Notes: generated from the sequence alone by a model not told the origin. Counted from the stretch's first letter, positions 11,417-23,547 are shown. The stretch is DNA of 64,000 bases from Nageia nagi (GCA_050084985.1 JBITNC010000001.1:120590001-120654000), one strand, 5' to 3'. Numbers and translations are program-made.

Positions 11417-13156
11417 TCAATATTCATGATAGTTGTAACACTCAACAGGATACTCCATTAGTGGGCCGAATGCATTCCTAGTAACAAAGGTTCTTGGAGT
11501 GATATTATACTTACATTCAGAAATTTTGTGTCCATACGCATTGCATTTGAAATAGTATCCATTGAAGGGATGGATGTATCTATTAAATTGCTGAGTACTT
11601 CTTGGTCCTGCATAGGGTCTTCTTCTGGAATGCACTTGAGTGAAGCCATCATCCTCCAGTCCTGAGCTATCTTCCTTCTTCTTGGCTTCTTTTATGTTTT
11701 CCCTTTTTATGTCATTGGAAGATTGTCCTTGTTCATATCCCAGACCAGATTTATCAGAAAACATTCTTTGACTGTTAATGATTTCACTGAGTTTAGTCGA
11801 CCTTCCTTCTAGATATTCAAAAGAGCTGATTCTCTTGGTGACTTCCTCTAGTTGCATACGTAGCCCAGTTATTTCTTCTTCAAGCTTACTGCAATTTTTA
11901 ACTTTCACAAGAACCTATTCCTCCAAACTCTCATTTATCCTCTTAGATTCTTCTACTTCTATTTTTAAGGTTTCTATAATATTACTTGCATCATCAAACC
12001 TTTTTGAGAGTTTCTTATTTTTCTTTACTTCTTTATTCAGTTCATTCAATGCTGTTATTAGTTCTTCTTCAAGATCAATCTCAATCTCACAGTCATTTTC
12101 TTCATCTGTCTCTTCCTTTTTATGTTCTTGGGCATTTTGATTATCTTGATTCAGTTTCTCTTCAAATGCCATAAACAATGCTCCATTGTATTCTTTTTCT
12201 GATTCATTACTGGAATCATCATCAGTGGAGCCTTTATTTCTAGATATGAAGCTCTATCTATTTGACCTTCTATTTCGAGCATGAGATTTCATTTTGTGGT
12301 TTTTCTCAAAATATGATTCTTGATCATCTTTATCAATTTTTCTATATGGACACTTTGAAATGAAATGACCAATACCACCATAGTTAAAACATTTAAACGG
12401 TAGCTTGCCTTCATATTTACCTTTTCCCCTTTTTAGCTTTCTAATAAAATTTGCTTCTGCTCCATCAGATTGTTCCTCATCGTCAGAGTCTATTTTGGCT
12501 TTGGTACTGTTGTTGGCTTTAAATGCTGCTTCCTTTTCTGAATGCTTTGCTTTTCCGATCCTCATTTCATAAGCAGTCAGCGATCCATGCATTTCATCCA
12601 TGCTAAAAGTTTTCAAATTTTTTGCTTCTTCAATAGCAAACACTTTTGAATCAAAGCGAGATGTGAGAGATCGCAGTACCTTTTTCACGATGACATGATC
12701 TACAATTTCTTCCCCAAGACCTCTGATTGCATTAGTAATTTCATTTACTCTCAACATGTATGCTTCGATGGTTTCATCTTCATTCATCTTTAGAACTTCG
12801 AATTGAGCTCTATAAGTTTGGAGTTTTGCTTCCTTGACTTTATCATCTCCTTCGTGAATGCTCTTCAACTTATTCCATATTTCTTTTGCAGATTTGCATG
12901 CCATAACTTTCACCAGTTCACTGTCCACTAGACCACACATTAGAGCATTTCTTGCTTTTGCGTCATATTCAAATGCCTTTCTTTCTGCTTCATCTAATGG
13001 ACCTATAGGGGGAGGAGTGTAACCCCTTTTAATAGCATCCCAAGTACCAAAACCCAATGCACTGAGATAAGTCTTCATTCAAATTTTCTAGAAAGCATAA
13101 TTGTTTCCATCAAAGAGAGGTGCCTTGTTAGATGAGAAACCTTCTCCGCTTGCCAT
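11417..13156 (-). pseudogene. Sirevirus-like gag, interrupted by stops
   Basis: Structural protein that would form the virus-like particle. The start is the ATG at 13156-13154 (MASGEGFSSNKAPLF...). Two stops soon after it, at the positions of a Trp and probably an Arg codon, look like C-to-T type changes. The main block (13078-12254) is a UBN2-type gag with KEIWNKLKSIHEGDDKVKEA and a CCHC knuckle with one Cys replaced (CFNYGGIGHFISKCP). An acidic, Glu/Lys-rich coiled-coil extension follows (12178-11915 and 11908-11417), ending in a second knuckle-like CNAYGHKISEC. A large coiled-coil gag is usual for Sireviruses. It is not translatable as one protein. Confidence 0.85.
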
Positions 13157-13206
13157 AGTGCCACTACCAGGATCTCCTTAGCTGTTATAGCCTAAGTAGG
13201 AACCAA

Positions 13207-13218
13207 GCTCTGATACCA
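13207..13218 (-). other. Primer-binding site (tRNA-iMet type)
   Basis: The minus strand reads TGGTATCAGAGC two bases inside the 5' LTR, an exact match to the standard plant copia site. Confidence 0.92.
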
Positions 13219-13220
13219 AT

Positions 13221-15060
13221 TGTTGGACTTCGAGTGACACTAAGAGGGGGGGGTGAATCAGTGTATATAAAAAGTAATCAATTTAACCTTCTTAAATAAA
13301 GACAGATTAAAAGCCAGAGAAAATTGAGCAAGCACACCAGTACATCACACAACACCAGATGTAACGAGGTTTACCAGATTGGCTACATCCCCGAAAATGA
13401 CTACTTGGACACCAATCCAAATCCAGCCATTAAAGAAAGCTTACAGATTCACAGCACCAACTGTGAAGGGTAGCACCAACTACCACTTTGCAAAAAGTAG
13501 CACCTACTGCTTGGAGCACCAACTCCAGCTCTCAAGCACCCACTTGAGATAGCATTCAAAAAGAATGAAAGAATACAGTTCTAGAAGACCCTCAATGGTC
13601 TAGCTCTAATGTTCACTATTTTATCTCTGCACACAGCTCCAAAGTAACACACTTAAACAATCACACTCCTATCTGCATATTCGTTTGCTCACTTCACATT
13701 CTCCTGATACTCCTTTCACTAGCTTCTCTACCTCTCTACACTTCACTTCTCTCTCGCCCTTCTCTACACACACTTCACTTCCTACCACTTCACACAGAAT
13801 CTACAATGTTTTCTTTTCATACATCTCTTCTCTTTGAAAAATCGTTACACATCAAGAAAGCCCCTCACGAAACTATTCCTGTCATGACACGTTACCAAAA
13901 ACAAACTGAAAAGGAATCTTTATTTGTAACTGCTCCTGCACTAAGAGAGTTCACTATCTGACACTGCAACTGCTGTAACTGATGAACGCTCCTCTTGCTC
14001 AAACAGAGTTGTTTAGACATGTATAGCTCTTTCTCCACTGATTTCAGAGATTTTATAGTATCTGATTATTTCTGATAATTTGGACTCTTTTCTTCTTCAT
14101 AATGGTATTTCTGATAATTCCAGACTCTCTTCTTCTTCATAATGGTATTTCTGATATTCTCAGACTCTTTGTCTCGCTTACTGGATGTTTATTGTATACA
14201 TTATGATGTCATCATCTTCAGACTCCGAAAGTAGAGTAAAATGCTTCCCGCATGATGTCATCATCTCTGGACTTCGTCTTTACCAAAATGTGACTATCTT
14301 ATCTTCTGTGACATCATCCTTTTGATCCGGAACATTTTACTTCTGAAACATTTACTTTATGGACTCTGGATTTTCAATCTCTCTTTGCTGATCTCATCTC
14401 TGCATTTCAGAATGCTTTACTCACCGGCTATTTGATCACTCTTTGCTGACCTCATCATCTCCAGAACCCAGTTCTATTAAAGAATGTGAACATCATTCTC
14501 CCCATGACATCATCTCTTGCTTCTGAAATGTTTTACTCGCTGGCTCCGGCTCTTTTAGTTGCCCCTTGCTGACCTCATCGCTTTCGGAATCCAGTTTTGG
14601 GTTAAGACCCAAAATCACTGACATCATCTTCATATTTCCGAAATGCTCTACTTCCAGAATACTTAATTAACTGGTTCTGACTCCTTAATTTCTCTTTGAT
14701 GACCTCACCTTCTCCGGAACCCGAGCTTTTCCACAACTCTCGCCTTCACCGGAACTCGAACTTTTCACAACTCTCACCTTCTCTGGAACCCGAACTTTTC
14801 AACAACTCTCACCTTCTCCGGAACCTGGATTTTTCCACAACTCTCACCTTCTCCGGAACCCGAACTTTTCAATAACTCTCACCTTCTCCGGAACCCAGAT
14901 TTTTCCACAACTGAGCTTTATCATTTCATTCCGGAATGTCATCCCGGGGATCTTAAAATGAACTCATACTACTACGCGAAGACACATCCAAAACCAAATG
15001 GACGCAAAGACACAACCAAAACCACGTGTTTGCAACAATGACAATCACCCATGCTCAACA
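13221..15060 (-). repeat. Sirevirus-like 5' LTR (1840 bp)
   Basis: Direct repeat of 6025-7853. In minus orientation this is the 5' LTR and would hold the promoter. It carries the same array of about 36-bp repeats (14700-14912) and the same dispersed TGACATCATC-like motifs. More CCGG sites survive here than in the other LTR, consistent with independent decay of methylated cytosines. Confidence 0.92.
14700..14912. repeat. Minisatellite in 5' LTR, about 6 x 36 bp
   Basis: Same repeat as at 7490-7705, with better preserved CCGG cores. Confidence 0.85.
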
Positions 15061-15065
15061 AAAGG
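15061..15065. repeat. Target-site duplication AAAGG, right
   Basis: Identical to 6020-6024 and directly follows the LTR end ...CTCAACA. Confidence 0.9.
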
Positions 15066-15086
15066 AGGGCACCTTGCATGTAGATG

Positions 15087-15180
15087 ATTGTTAACCACTT
15101 TTTCTTATCGGATAGAAAAAGAGGATAGTAGGGATCTAAGATCCTCATTTTAATGAGGTGGTCCTCAATGTGTTACTAGA
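15087..15180. repeat. Direct repeat of about 93 bp, copy 1
   Basis: TTGTTAACCACTTTTTCTTA... through GGATAGTAGGGATCTAAGAT to GAGGTGGTCCTC.ATGTG. It is strongly similar to 16536-16625. The two copies bracket about 1.36 kb that contains a minus-strand protein relic. Confidence 0.75.
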
Positions 15181-16353
15181 TTGATCTCTTGAAAAATGAG
15201 GGGTCTCTAGTTTCTTTAGGGAGTTTGTATTTTTCCCCATGAATTCAAAGGTCTAGAGTTATCTTACCATGGTCATAGAAGTATCTGATCTCTTTCAGCC
15301 ATTTTGAATATTTTTGTATCTAGTTTAGAACATACAATATCAATCTCATAATCTTCAGGTGATCTACTTCTTAAAGGAGTAGGGCTCCTTGTTTTGATAA
15401 GTGTAGTATTTGGATCTATATTTGCCCATTCTCTTTGAATCCTTCATAAATGTCTTTCTAATTCTGTAGGGTCAATATTCCAAGCACTTATTTTAGTTAA
15501 TCCTAAACTCCTAATTTTTCTTTTGGGAGGACTTGCTAGTTTGGACAAGTCAAAAGTTAATGAGCATTGTTAGAATTTGACTTCTTCTCAAAGAAGTTCT
15601 TGGATAGAATGCAAAAGGTCAAAATTCAACATCAAGAATAAATTTTGACTTTTGATTCTCTAATTCTTCTTTTTCCAACTATTGGATACCCACTAGTTCC
15701 CAAAACATCTTTAAAAAAATGTACATTCATTTCTCGTTTATTAATAAGCTTCAACCCAACTTATTACTTGAGCTCCAAAAGATATGCATCTCTTCTAACA
15801 ACTTGATTATTTTGTTAATTTTCTGATGATAAACTTCTCTCTTGACTTCTAATCAATAATTCTTCTAATATAATTTCAAGAATATGAGGTACTAACCTTG
15901 ACTCTCTAATGATTGAAGAAAGATTACTAACACCTGCAACAACTATGGATTGCAAATATAATTGTATCAGGCTTGTCTTGATAATAAGAAGAAGTTAGTT
16001 TTGAATTTTACCAAGTCTTCCTTATCTAATTATGTATGATATTCCAAAATATCCATCTTTTCTTTATCAAACATGCCCAAGGGTTCAATCAATCTTTGTA
16101 CTTCTAAATTTTCTTCACTACAAAAGGTTCTTTTACGGAAAACTTTCCTAGTTTTCTGATTCTCAATTTGAAGTGTAGGAGTGAGGTATCTTTCTTCTAC
16201 TCTAGTTAATATTTTGAATTCACTTTGAGCTAAGGTATTGAAGATTATTTCATTGAATAAAAGTATTTTATTTCTTATCTCTTCTCGAATCCTTCTAAGT
16301 TGTTGCTTCTGTAAAGCATGATATCTTGCAAAGTTAGGATGAGGATTCACCAT
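15181..16353 (-). pseudogene. Unidentified protein relic between direct repeats
   Basis: The best frame is 107 residues at 16353-16030, starting MVNPHPNFARYHALQKQQLR, basic and rich in Arg/Lys/Glu with a helical look. Downstream on the same strand, broken frames include KREMNVHFFKDVLGTSGYPI-like text near 15750-15690 and a Ser/Arg-Pro stretch (TRSPTPLRSRSPEDYE) near 15395-15350. I do not recognise the family. A retroelement or endogenous pararetrovirus leader protein is possible, but this is only an impression. The enclosing direct repeats suggest one unit. Confidence 0.4.
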
Positions 16354-16535
16354 ATTTCTTCAACATTATTTTTATTTTCCTACACTAAATTCTCTTTTCA
16401 AAAAAGAGTAAAATTTGATGGTGTTTTGCACCTAGAAAACTTTCCAAGTGTCTAACTTAGTTCAAGAGTCACCAAGCTAGCTTTGAATAGCTAAATGGTA
16501 GTTTTAGACTCGCTCCCCGATGGAATTGCCAATTT

Positions 16536-16625
16536 TATTAACTATTTGTTCTTATCAGATAGAAAAAGGGGATAGTAGGGATCTAAGATCCTCCTTTAAA
16601 TGAGGTGGTCCTTGATGTGTTTGCT
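16536..16625. repeat. Direct repeat of about 93 bp, copy 2
   Basis: Partner of 15087-15180 in the same orientation. It could be residual long repeats of an element or a local duplication; no TG...CA ends or primer-binding site were found. Confidence 0.75.
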
Positions 16626-17889
16626 TAATGTTGATGGATTGTGTTAAGGCTTATGTTATTTTTCTCACAATCTTTCCCATACTCAGATTAAATATATGCT
16701 CCATCAATTCTTGAAAAGTAAGAAATTATTTAATGTTTGTAACTTAGTTGTATTATACTTGCTCAAGCTATCCAAGTTACAAGAAAGATAGTAATATGTT
16801 TCACATAAGTATCTCTTCACTTATTGAATGGATGTTTTTGTACTTTTTCATCTTTTTATATAAATGTGCAAAGCTTTAGTTTAATTTTCTCACAACTTTT
16901 CTTATCCTTGAATTAAATGATCATTCTTCCTATTCCAAAAAAGTAAACAATCACTTAAAACTTTTAACCAAGCTGAAAAACTCTTACTCAAGTTAATCAA
17001 GTTGTAAGTAAGAGGTGATATACTCCATGTAAGTTACCTTGTACAATCTCTTTTACTTCTTATTTACAAAAAACTTAATTTTCTTAATGAAACATCATGC
17101 TGCATAGTTTGCATAATATATCATATTTCTTTCACTAACTCAAATGTTGATTGCTTTTTAAGTTTGCGAAAAGATAACATTATCCAAATATAGAAACAAA
17201 TTACTGCATACACTTGAAATTCATTTCTCAACTTAAACAAGTATCAAAGAAACAAGTACACATAAGTGAGAGGAAAAAGACACTATCTTATATTATTAAA
17301 GCTTCAAAAGTGCAACTTTCAAAATCTAAAGAGCCAAAGTTACAAATGAGGCTTGCATGCCTTTAAGTAGTGCTTAGAGGTAGTTATGTTTAGAAAAAAA
17401 ACATTAACTACCTTAAAACCCTAATATGAAAAACCTAATTAAGAAAACCCTAATTACATAGCATCAAAATTTGGCTAAGTCTGAAGTAGCCAACTCATAA
17501 AAATGACTAAGCATTTACAAAAATAAAAATTTAGAAAATAATCTAACTCTGGATATTTAAGGGGTAAAAAATTTCTAACAACCTTAATTTTGTTTACAAA
17601 GATAGTGTTATGACCAATAAAAACACAATACATTTTCTCAATTTATCAATGGATAAGAAGGGAATAAAGCCATCATTCTTGCAACCTTTGCCTTGGTGTC
17701 TCCTCCTAAAAACTCACAAACTCTGTCATTGCCTACCAACAATCCCTGGTACTGACAAATCATCTAACCTATGGCCTAATTCTTTATCCTTTGATGAGCT
17801 AATTTCACTTGTGCAATCCATGATAGGTAGTATTCATATGCTTCAATGATTTCTTCTTTTGTAGTTTGAGATTTTAATTTTTTTCTCTA
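16626..17889. other. AT-rich sequence with an old internal duplication
   Basis: No gene recognised. About 16650-16790 and 16880-17010 are diverged copies of each other (both contain a TTCTCACAA...CTT start and a CTCAAG...CAAGTT end). A 79-residue open frame at 17610-17849 runs against a minus-strand relic and has no recognisable content. Confidence 0.45.
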
Positions 17890-20800
17890 ATATCTCTTTC
17901 AAACTTTATTGCACTTCATCATTAGTCCTCCAATGAATTGATTCTCTAAGAGTAGGGATTTCTATTAAAAGAATGGTATCTCGATTCTCTTTATACACCT
18001 CATTATATTTCTCCTTGAAAGATTTACATTTGGGTTTAGCACTCGATAACCAATCAAAAAGGAATGGAAACTCTTTATAAAAATCTATCAACTTCCCATC
18101 GTTGATCTCTTCACATTCAGTCTTGGCAACTTTTTCCACTTCTATTGCCCTTTGACAAGTGGATTTGTTGATATCCTCATCAGAACCATAAAGTTGAAAA
18201 TTAATATTATCTAGATATACAAGGTCATGATAAGCTTTTGTAAAGAATTTAACTGACTTATCAATAAGTTTATCAATTATCTTCTCCAATGCACAACCTC
18301 TTCTATATTTAGATTTCAAATCTTCTTTATCTGCCACCATCTTCTCAAATTCCTTAAAATTCTTATTCCTACATTTTACCTCATTCTTGAGCTTATTTAC
18401 CTATGATTCCTTTTCCTAAGCTAACTTAGTCAGGTTTTTGGTACCTTGATCAATGATATATTCATTCGATTCAATCCCTAAATGTTCAATGTTATAACTT
18501 ATACTCAACAGTGCTAACATTTATATGCCTTTTTTTTCATTTGGCTTCCTAACATTGATTGAAAGTTGGCTTACAAGTTGAGTCTCTTTGCCAAACTCCA
18601 TGATAGTTGGTAGTTTTCTTAGGAACGGGATAACTTCTCCTATAACATCCATATTTTCTTGTCTTTAACTACCACTGCTAGCTTCTTTAAGCCTTTTCAA
18701 ATATGCATCAATATCTATATTCTTAACAAGATTCTTTGAACTGAGTTGATCAAGGGTAGTGATATCATCAATAGTGATAATTTTCTTATCATGCTCATCT
18801 TATTTTCTTTTCTTTCTCCTTTCCTCATTCTCATCACCATCATTATCTCCATCTCCTTCCCCTCCAATTGCTTTAGATGAATGCTTGGATGAGGATCCAT
18901 GAGAACTAGGGTTTATGTGAGGAGTAAATCCTTTCTTGGTCTCTAACCTCATAGTTGGGTGTTTTATAGTTTGTGAAGATCCTTTTTTTGCTTGTTGTAT
19001 AGGAACTTCTGAGGTAGTCTCTTCTTGATGTGAATCTTTTGGGGTAGAAGAATAATAAATAGCAATTAACTCTAACCCAAAAGAAACTATTGGGGGAGAA
19101 CAAGCATCATTTTTTATTTCACCATCTTATTCAAAATTAATAACATTGATAAAATCATCATCCCCCTCAATGTGAGTATCTATAAATGGGTTAGGGTCTT
19201 GATACTCCTCAAAAGTGACCTCCATTTGGCCATCATCATTAGATTCCTCCCTGCTAATACTATGAATCCTTGATCTATTATCCTTGCTGCCTAATTTTAT
19301 TAGTTATCATTATAAAAGTTGTTGGAACTTTCTAAAGAGTTGCTACTAGAAGAAAAAGAATTATCATCAGGGGCACAATGCGACTACTTTCTCCACTTTC
19401 AAAATGAGACCTCATGTGCTTGATAACTTGTGTTTCTACAACCTTAGATATTGGAATGTTTGAAACATATGCATTTATTATCTTCAAAACATCAACTCCT
19501 TGCGTTGAGCTAAATTGATTAAAACCAAGATCCTTAGTAAAATCTTATTCAACTATTTGTTGAGCTGCATATGGTTAAGGGAGGCTTGTGGAATTTTATT
19601 TTTGGATACTTCTTTCTTTCCTTCTCTATCCTCTTGCTCTAGTTGTTCATAGATTCTTTAAATTTCTAACTCTTAATGAACATTTATATATCTTTCAAGA
19701 TCACTAAGAGAGTGGTGTTTGTAGCTAGCATGGAATTTCTAGCAAAACCTATCTACTACACTGATAGGGTCGTATTGCATTTTCAACACACAAGCCTCAA
19801 AACCATAACCTTCAATTTCAAATTTAATCATCTTTGCTTCCAACTAATTATTACAATAATATTAAGAAAGAGTAATAGGCATCTTTTTGGGTACCTCCTT
19901 ATCCTTAGAAAAATTATCATGAAAGTAAAACATTTGTCTCACAAAATTGAGAAAAACCATCCTATCACTGAGATAACAAGGCAATTTGAATGGTGTCACA
20001 TCCGCACCAAAAAATCTAATATAAGAATTATCAAACTATTCAAGGTAAAAATCAGTGAACCTCTTCAAAAAATCAAATGCCTCATTAGAAATCCTAGGAA
20101 CATGTTGGTCCCCTTTCAATTCTTTTATGATTGCATAATCCCATTCATCAATTCTCATGTGAAATCTAGCTCCATTCTTTTGCCTTATGAAATATCGGGT
20201 AGGCCATGTAAAATATTGGGTAGGCCATGTAAATTGAAATCCTTTGATTATAAATGACCTTCTTGATGCCATGGGCACGAGGTTGATTTTTCCCTTTTAG
20301 TAATAGGAAAACCAGATAGGACATATAAAAGAAGCTTTTTATTTTCTTAACTCCTTTCAGCTAGCTTATCATTACATCATTGATGATTTAGCTCCAACAA
20401 ATACTCTCTCCTTTATTCACTTTATAAATAAAACCAAATAGATCCTTCTCAAATATGATATCTAAAGATTTCCTAAGAATTTTGTAGAGGAAATTAATTG
20501 CTTTGTTCATGGTGTCTTGGAAGAAACATCTTTAGGCTTTCATAATGGTCTAATGATCCATACCTTGATTTTTTGGCTTCAATAAAGATTGAATGGAATC
20601 ACTGGGCTTATGCTTGTTATTGTATTTCTCATACTTCTGATCTATATCTTTTCGAGTGAAGATAACATTGTGATTAGATCATCCCATCACTTTCTCAATG
20701 CCTTCTTTGGTTAAGTTGGCAATAATGTTTCCTTCGATATCAATAACAACCCTTTTTTCAAAATCAATATGTTCTACAACTTTCATTACCAACTCAAGGA

Positions 20801-21050
20801 AATTTACTGAGAAGGGTATAACAACAGCTTCAAAAAGCCTTGATGAATGAAGTATGTCTTTTTCTTTGACTTCCTTCAAGATTTTCTCAGCTTATCTTAG
20901 TATAAAAAATGGATCGACATAATTCCACTTTGGATACCTTATGTTCTCAATTCTCTCATAATAACGAGCTCTCTATTTTATTTTGCCATCTTTCTTTAAT
21001 TCAACAAAACTGCTTTTGGTAAGCCATCATTTTGGGTAGTTAATGATAGT
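17890..21050 (-). pseudogene. Long unidentified protein relic, about 1000 codons
   Basis: Minus-strand frames follow each other from about 21050 to 17890 in a consistent order, broken by stops and shifts. They include 20879-20679 (HSSRLFEAVVIPFSVNFLEL, then VVIDIEGNI.ANLTKEGIEKV), 20278-20036 (MRIDEWDYAIIKELKG...RISNEAFDFLKRF), a basic low-complexity zone near 18900-18715, and 18340-17906 (Lys/Glu-rich, possibly coiled coil). I see no reverse transcriptase, integrase, kinase or nuclease motif. Composition and length suggest a single large gene, perhaps a transposon-borne accessory or gag-like protein. The 24-bp duplication around 20195-20233 gives a repeated TWPT.YF motif. Function unknown. 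Confidence 0.5.
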
Positions 21051-22480
21051 AGTATATTTTGTTAAGTAGTATTTTTTTATTTAGTGCAAAATACAAATTA
21101 TTTATGTGTTGGGTAAGGATTGTACAAAGCACCTTGCTAATTAATTTTTCTATTGAATCCACTTATGCTCTCCCTTTATGCTAAAAAGCGATTCTTAGGT
21201 GATCATAATGGATTTAATAGAAAAATGGTAAATGAACCTTACTAAACACATTATCATTTAATTTGGCAAATGAATCCACATTAAATTACTTTCACACTTG
21301 GAAGGAGTAAACAACTATCATTAAACATTGAAATGAATCTAAGGTAAATGAATTAGGTTTAAGGTAGAATAGAACACTAAATCAATTAATGAATATGGTG
21401 GTTACATTCACATTAATATACTTTTACTTAATGAAGTATGCTCTCACTTTTGCACCTATGGTGATTTGAAGTGATAAGAAAAGTTAAGTAAAATGGGGAA
21501 TGAATCCATATTAATTTTAGAATTTACATACATATTAAAATTCTTTACTTGTCTACCCTTACAATGTCGAAAGTCTATCAAAGGTAGATTATGAATCATA
21601 AATAGGGGAAAAGAATTTGCAATTAACGATAATTTACATACAGTAAAGACTCCTTACCTCTATTCCCTTACCACACCGAAAGGTGGTCGAAGGTAGATTA
21701 TGACTCGTAAGGAGAGGTAATGAACCACACTTAATTACTTCCACACTTGGAAGGGTGAATAAACTTCATTTAAATTTGGTGATAGACCTCATTAAAAGGT
21801 AATGAACCTCATGGGTTTACTAGATTAAGATATACATTAAGTAAAATAATGTTTGAATCACATTAAAAAACTTTTAATCAATTGACATGTATGATTGGAA
21901 GAGATAGAAATTGCATTCATACGCACTTTATTTTTATTAGATGCATAATCATAAGGCCTGGTAAAATGAACATAAACAAGTTGGATGTCATTACCAACCA
22001 TTGATTCTTACTTTCTCATGTCCCCACCAACAAAATACAATAAGCCTTAAAGCCAAATTCTGAAGATGAATACGAGGTTCATAGGTTACAAGTTGTTACT
22101 TTCTTCCAAACAATTATAAAAAAGGGGCCTATACTTGGATTTAATCATCGAGATAGTTCTCAATGACATCCCTTGAATCCCATTGTACTACGAGGACCAC
22201 TTTAAGTACCAAGTTGTTACTTAACCATAAATATCCTATTAGGACTACCAACCTCCCTTGATTAAACACTTAACTAGACAAAATATTTTAGGAAAACTAA
22301 AAATATTAAAATATACAATTCACATTGCTCATATAAAAAGATGAATCAAATTTGTCAAAAAAGATAGAAAAAGATAATCACATCGCAAAAGGTAAGTATT
22401 CATGTAGGATGTTTGTGCATTAATTTGCTTTCTCTCAAACATAAACTAAAAAGATAAAAATATAATTGCTATAATTGATG
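21051..22480. other. AT-rich non-coding tract with irregular internal repeats
   Basis: No gene. Phrases such as AATGAATC, ACATTAA and CACACTTGGAAGG recur (for example 21296 and 21749). A block of about 110 bp containing CGAAAG...GAAGGTAGATTATGA is present twice (about 21560-21610 and 21660-21715). It looks like decayed tandem duplication. Confidence 0.45.
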
Positions 22481-22522
22481 TTTGTGTTCTTTTTATAGTT
22501 TGATAAAAAAACAAGACAAAAA

Positions 22523-22960
22523 ATGATGCAAACTTGTTCTCAAAAAGCTTATCAAGAGCAAAAAACTCAAGATGAGTATGATCTAAAAGAAAGAAGTTAT
22601 AGGTCTAGTAGCGATCAATCAAGAAGAGAAACACCTCGAGATGCAAATCCTGGTGCATATCAAGATCCTATTAATAATGATTTAAATGATGTTAGACAAC
22701 GTCTAACATAATTAAGAATTCCTCAATCTTCAACTTATACTCATACTTATAGTCTTCCCTTAGATTTGGGATATTTAAGTAAAAACGAATAACAAATAAC
22801 AAAAGAAACAAAAAATGTAGAACATAACAAGGAAGGAAATGCTCATCCTTTAACAATGCAATCAACTGATACAATCTTGCAAAGAGATCTTTATAGGCCT
22901 AAGTATAATCATGTCACATGATAATTACCAAATAGATGATTAATCCAATCATTGATTGAA
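22523..22960 (+). pseudogene. Small hydrophilic ORF with decayed continuation
   Basis: A 62-residue frame (22523-22711) starts MMQTCSQKAYQEQKTQDEYD and is rich in Gln, Asp, Arg and Ser. After the stop the same frame continues with LRIPQSSTYTHTYSLPLDLG and, further on, LQRDLYRPKYNHVT before more stops. That continuity suggests a longer, now broken protein. Not recognised; could be the N-terminus of a gag-like protein. Low confidence that it was ever a host gene. Confidence 0.35.
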
Positions 22961-23384
22961 GCTATTGTAGAGCTTCGAAAAATACAATATTAAAATTCAT
23001 TATGTTGAATATGCTAAATATATACTTCATTTATTGAAGATTATTGATACTACACTTATCTAACATATAATATTATTTTTATTTGAAACAATATAATATT
23101 ATTCTTTATCTACTGAAACTTGATTACTAGTAAGCAACCTCATTTGTCAAAGTAAATCTCTCTTCTATAAATACTAATACCTAATTTAAATAATTAATTT
23201 ATAAACATAAAATTATAAAAAATACAAACAAAACCATAATTTAAATCCATTAAATAAAAATCAATAAATTTGTAATATCACCATAATAATCTATGACTAC
23301 TCTAGCTATTTATGATATATGCATTAATTATTTTATTAGTAAAAATAATATTTCAACTTTTCAAATGCTTTTAATCCTAGTTTA
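22961..23384. other. Unassigned AT-rich sequence
   Basis: Nothing recognisable; long A/T runs only. Confidence 0.5.
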
Positions 23385-23410
23385 GGGCAGCGTTACACCC
23401 GAAAAAAAAA

Positions 23411-23434
23411 CAGAGGGTTTAGGGTTAGGGTTAC
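23411..23434 (+). promoter_or_regulatory. Telo-box-like motif
   Basis: GAGGGTTTAGGGTTAGGGTT contains AAACCCTAA on the minus strand. Telo-boxes occur near the transcription start of many plant translation and cell-cycle genes. Here it lies about 120 bp upstream of a plausible ATG. A short interstitial telomere scar is the alternative. Confidence 0.5.
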
Positions 23435-23547
23435 ACAAGTTAGTATTATGCGTATAAAGCTCGAGGGCCATTTCATCTGTGCATTCGGTAGGGTCTTCCG
23501 GATAGCTATGCACGCAGCTGCACAGAAGCGGAATGCAACTTTAATTA

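Larger units (their letters stand above)
6025..15060 (-). mobile_element. Full-length Ty1/copia retrotransposon, Sirevirus-like
   Basis: A complete 9036-bp element on the minus strand. It has two LTRs of 1829 and 1840 bp, a primer-binding site beside the right (5') LTR, polypurine tracts beside the left (3') LTR, and the gag-protease-integrase-reverse transcriptase-RNase H order between them. AAAGG flanks both ends (6020-6024 and 15061-15065), an intact 5-bp target duplication. In the first 330 bp or so of the LTRs I count about 8 differences, 7 of them transitions, suggesting fairly recent insertion. Long LTRs, a large coiled-coil gag with two CCHC-like knuckles and several polypurine tracts fit Sirevirus/Maximus. 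The lineage is inferred from these marks, not from a tree. Confidence 0.92.

Noticed and set aside
16030-16353. Endogenous caulimovirus protein
   Set aside because: The basic ORF reminded me of pararetroviral leader proteins, but no coat protein, movement protein or reverse transcriptase was found beside it.
23411-23434. Interstitial telomere array
   Set aside because: Only about two and a half TTTAGGG-like units; a telo-box beside a gene start fits better.
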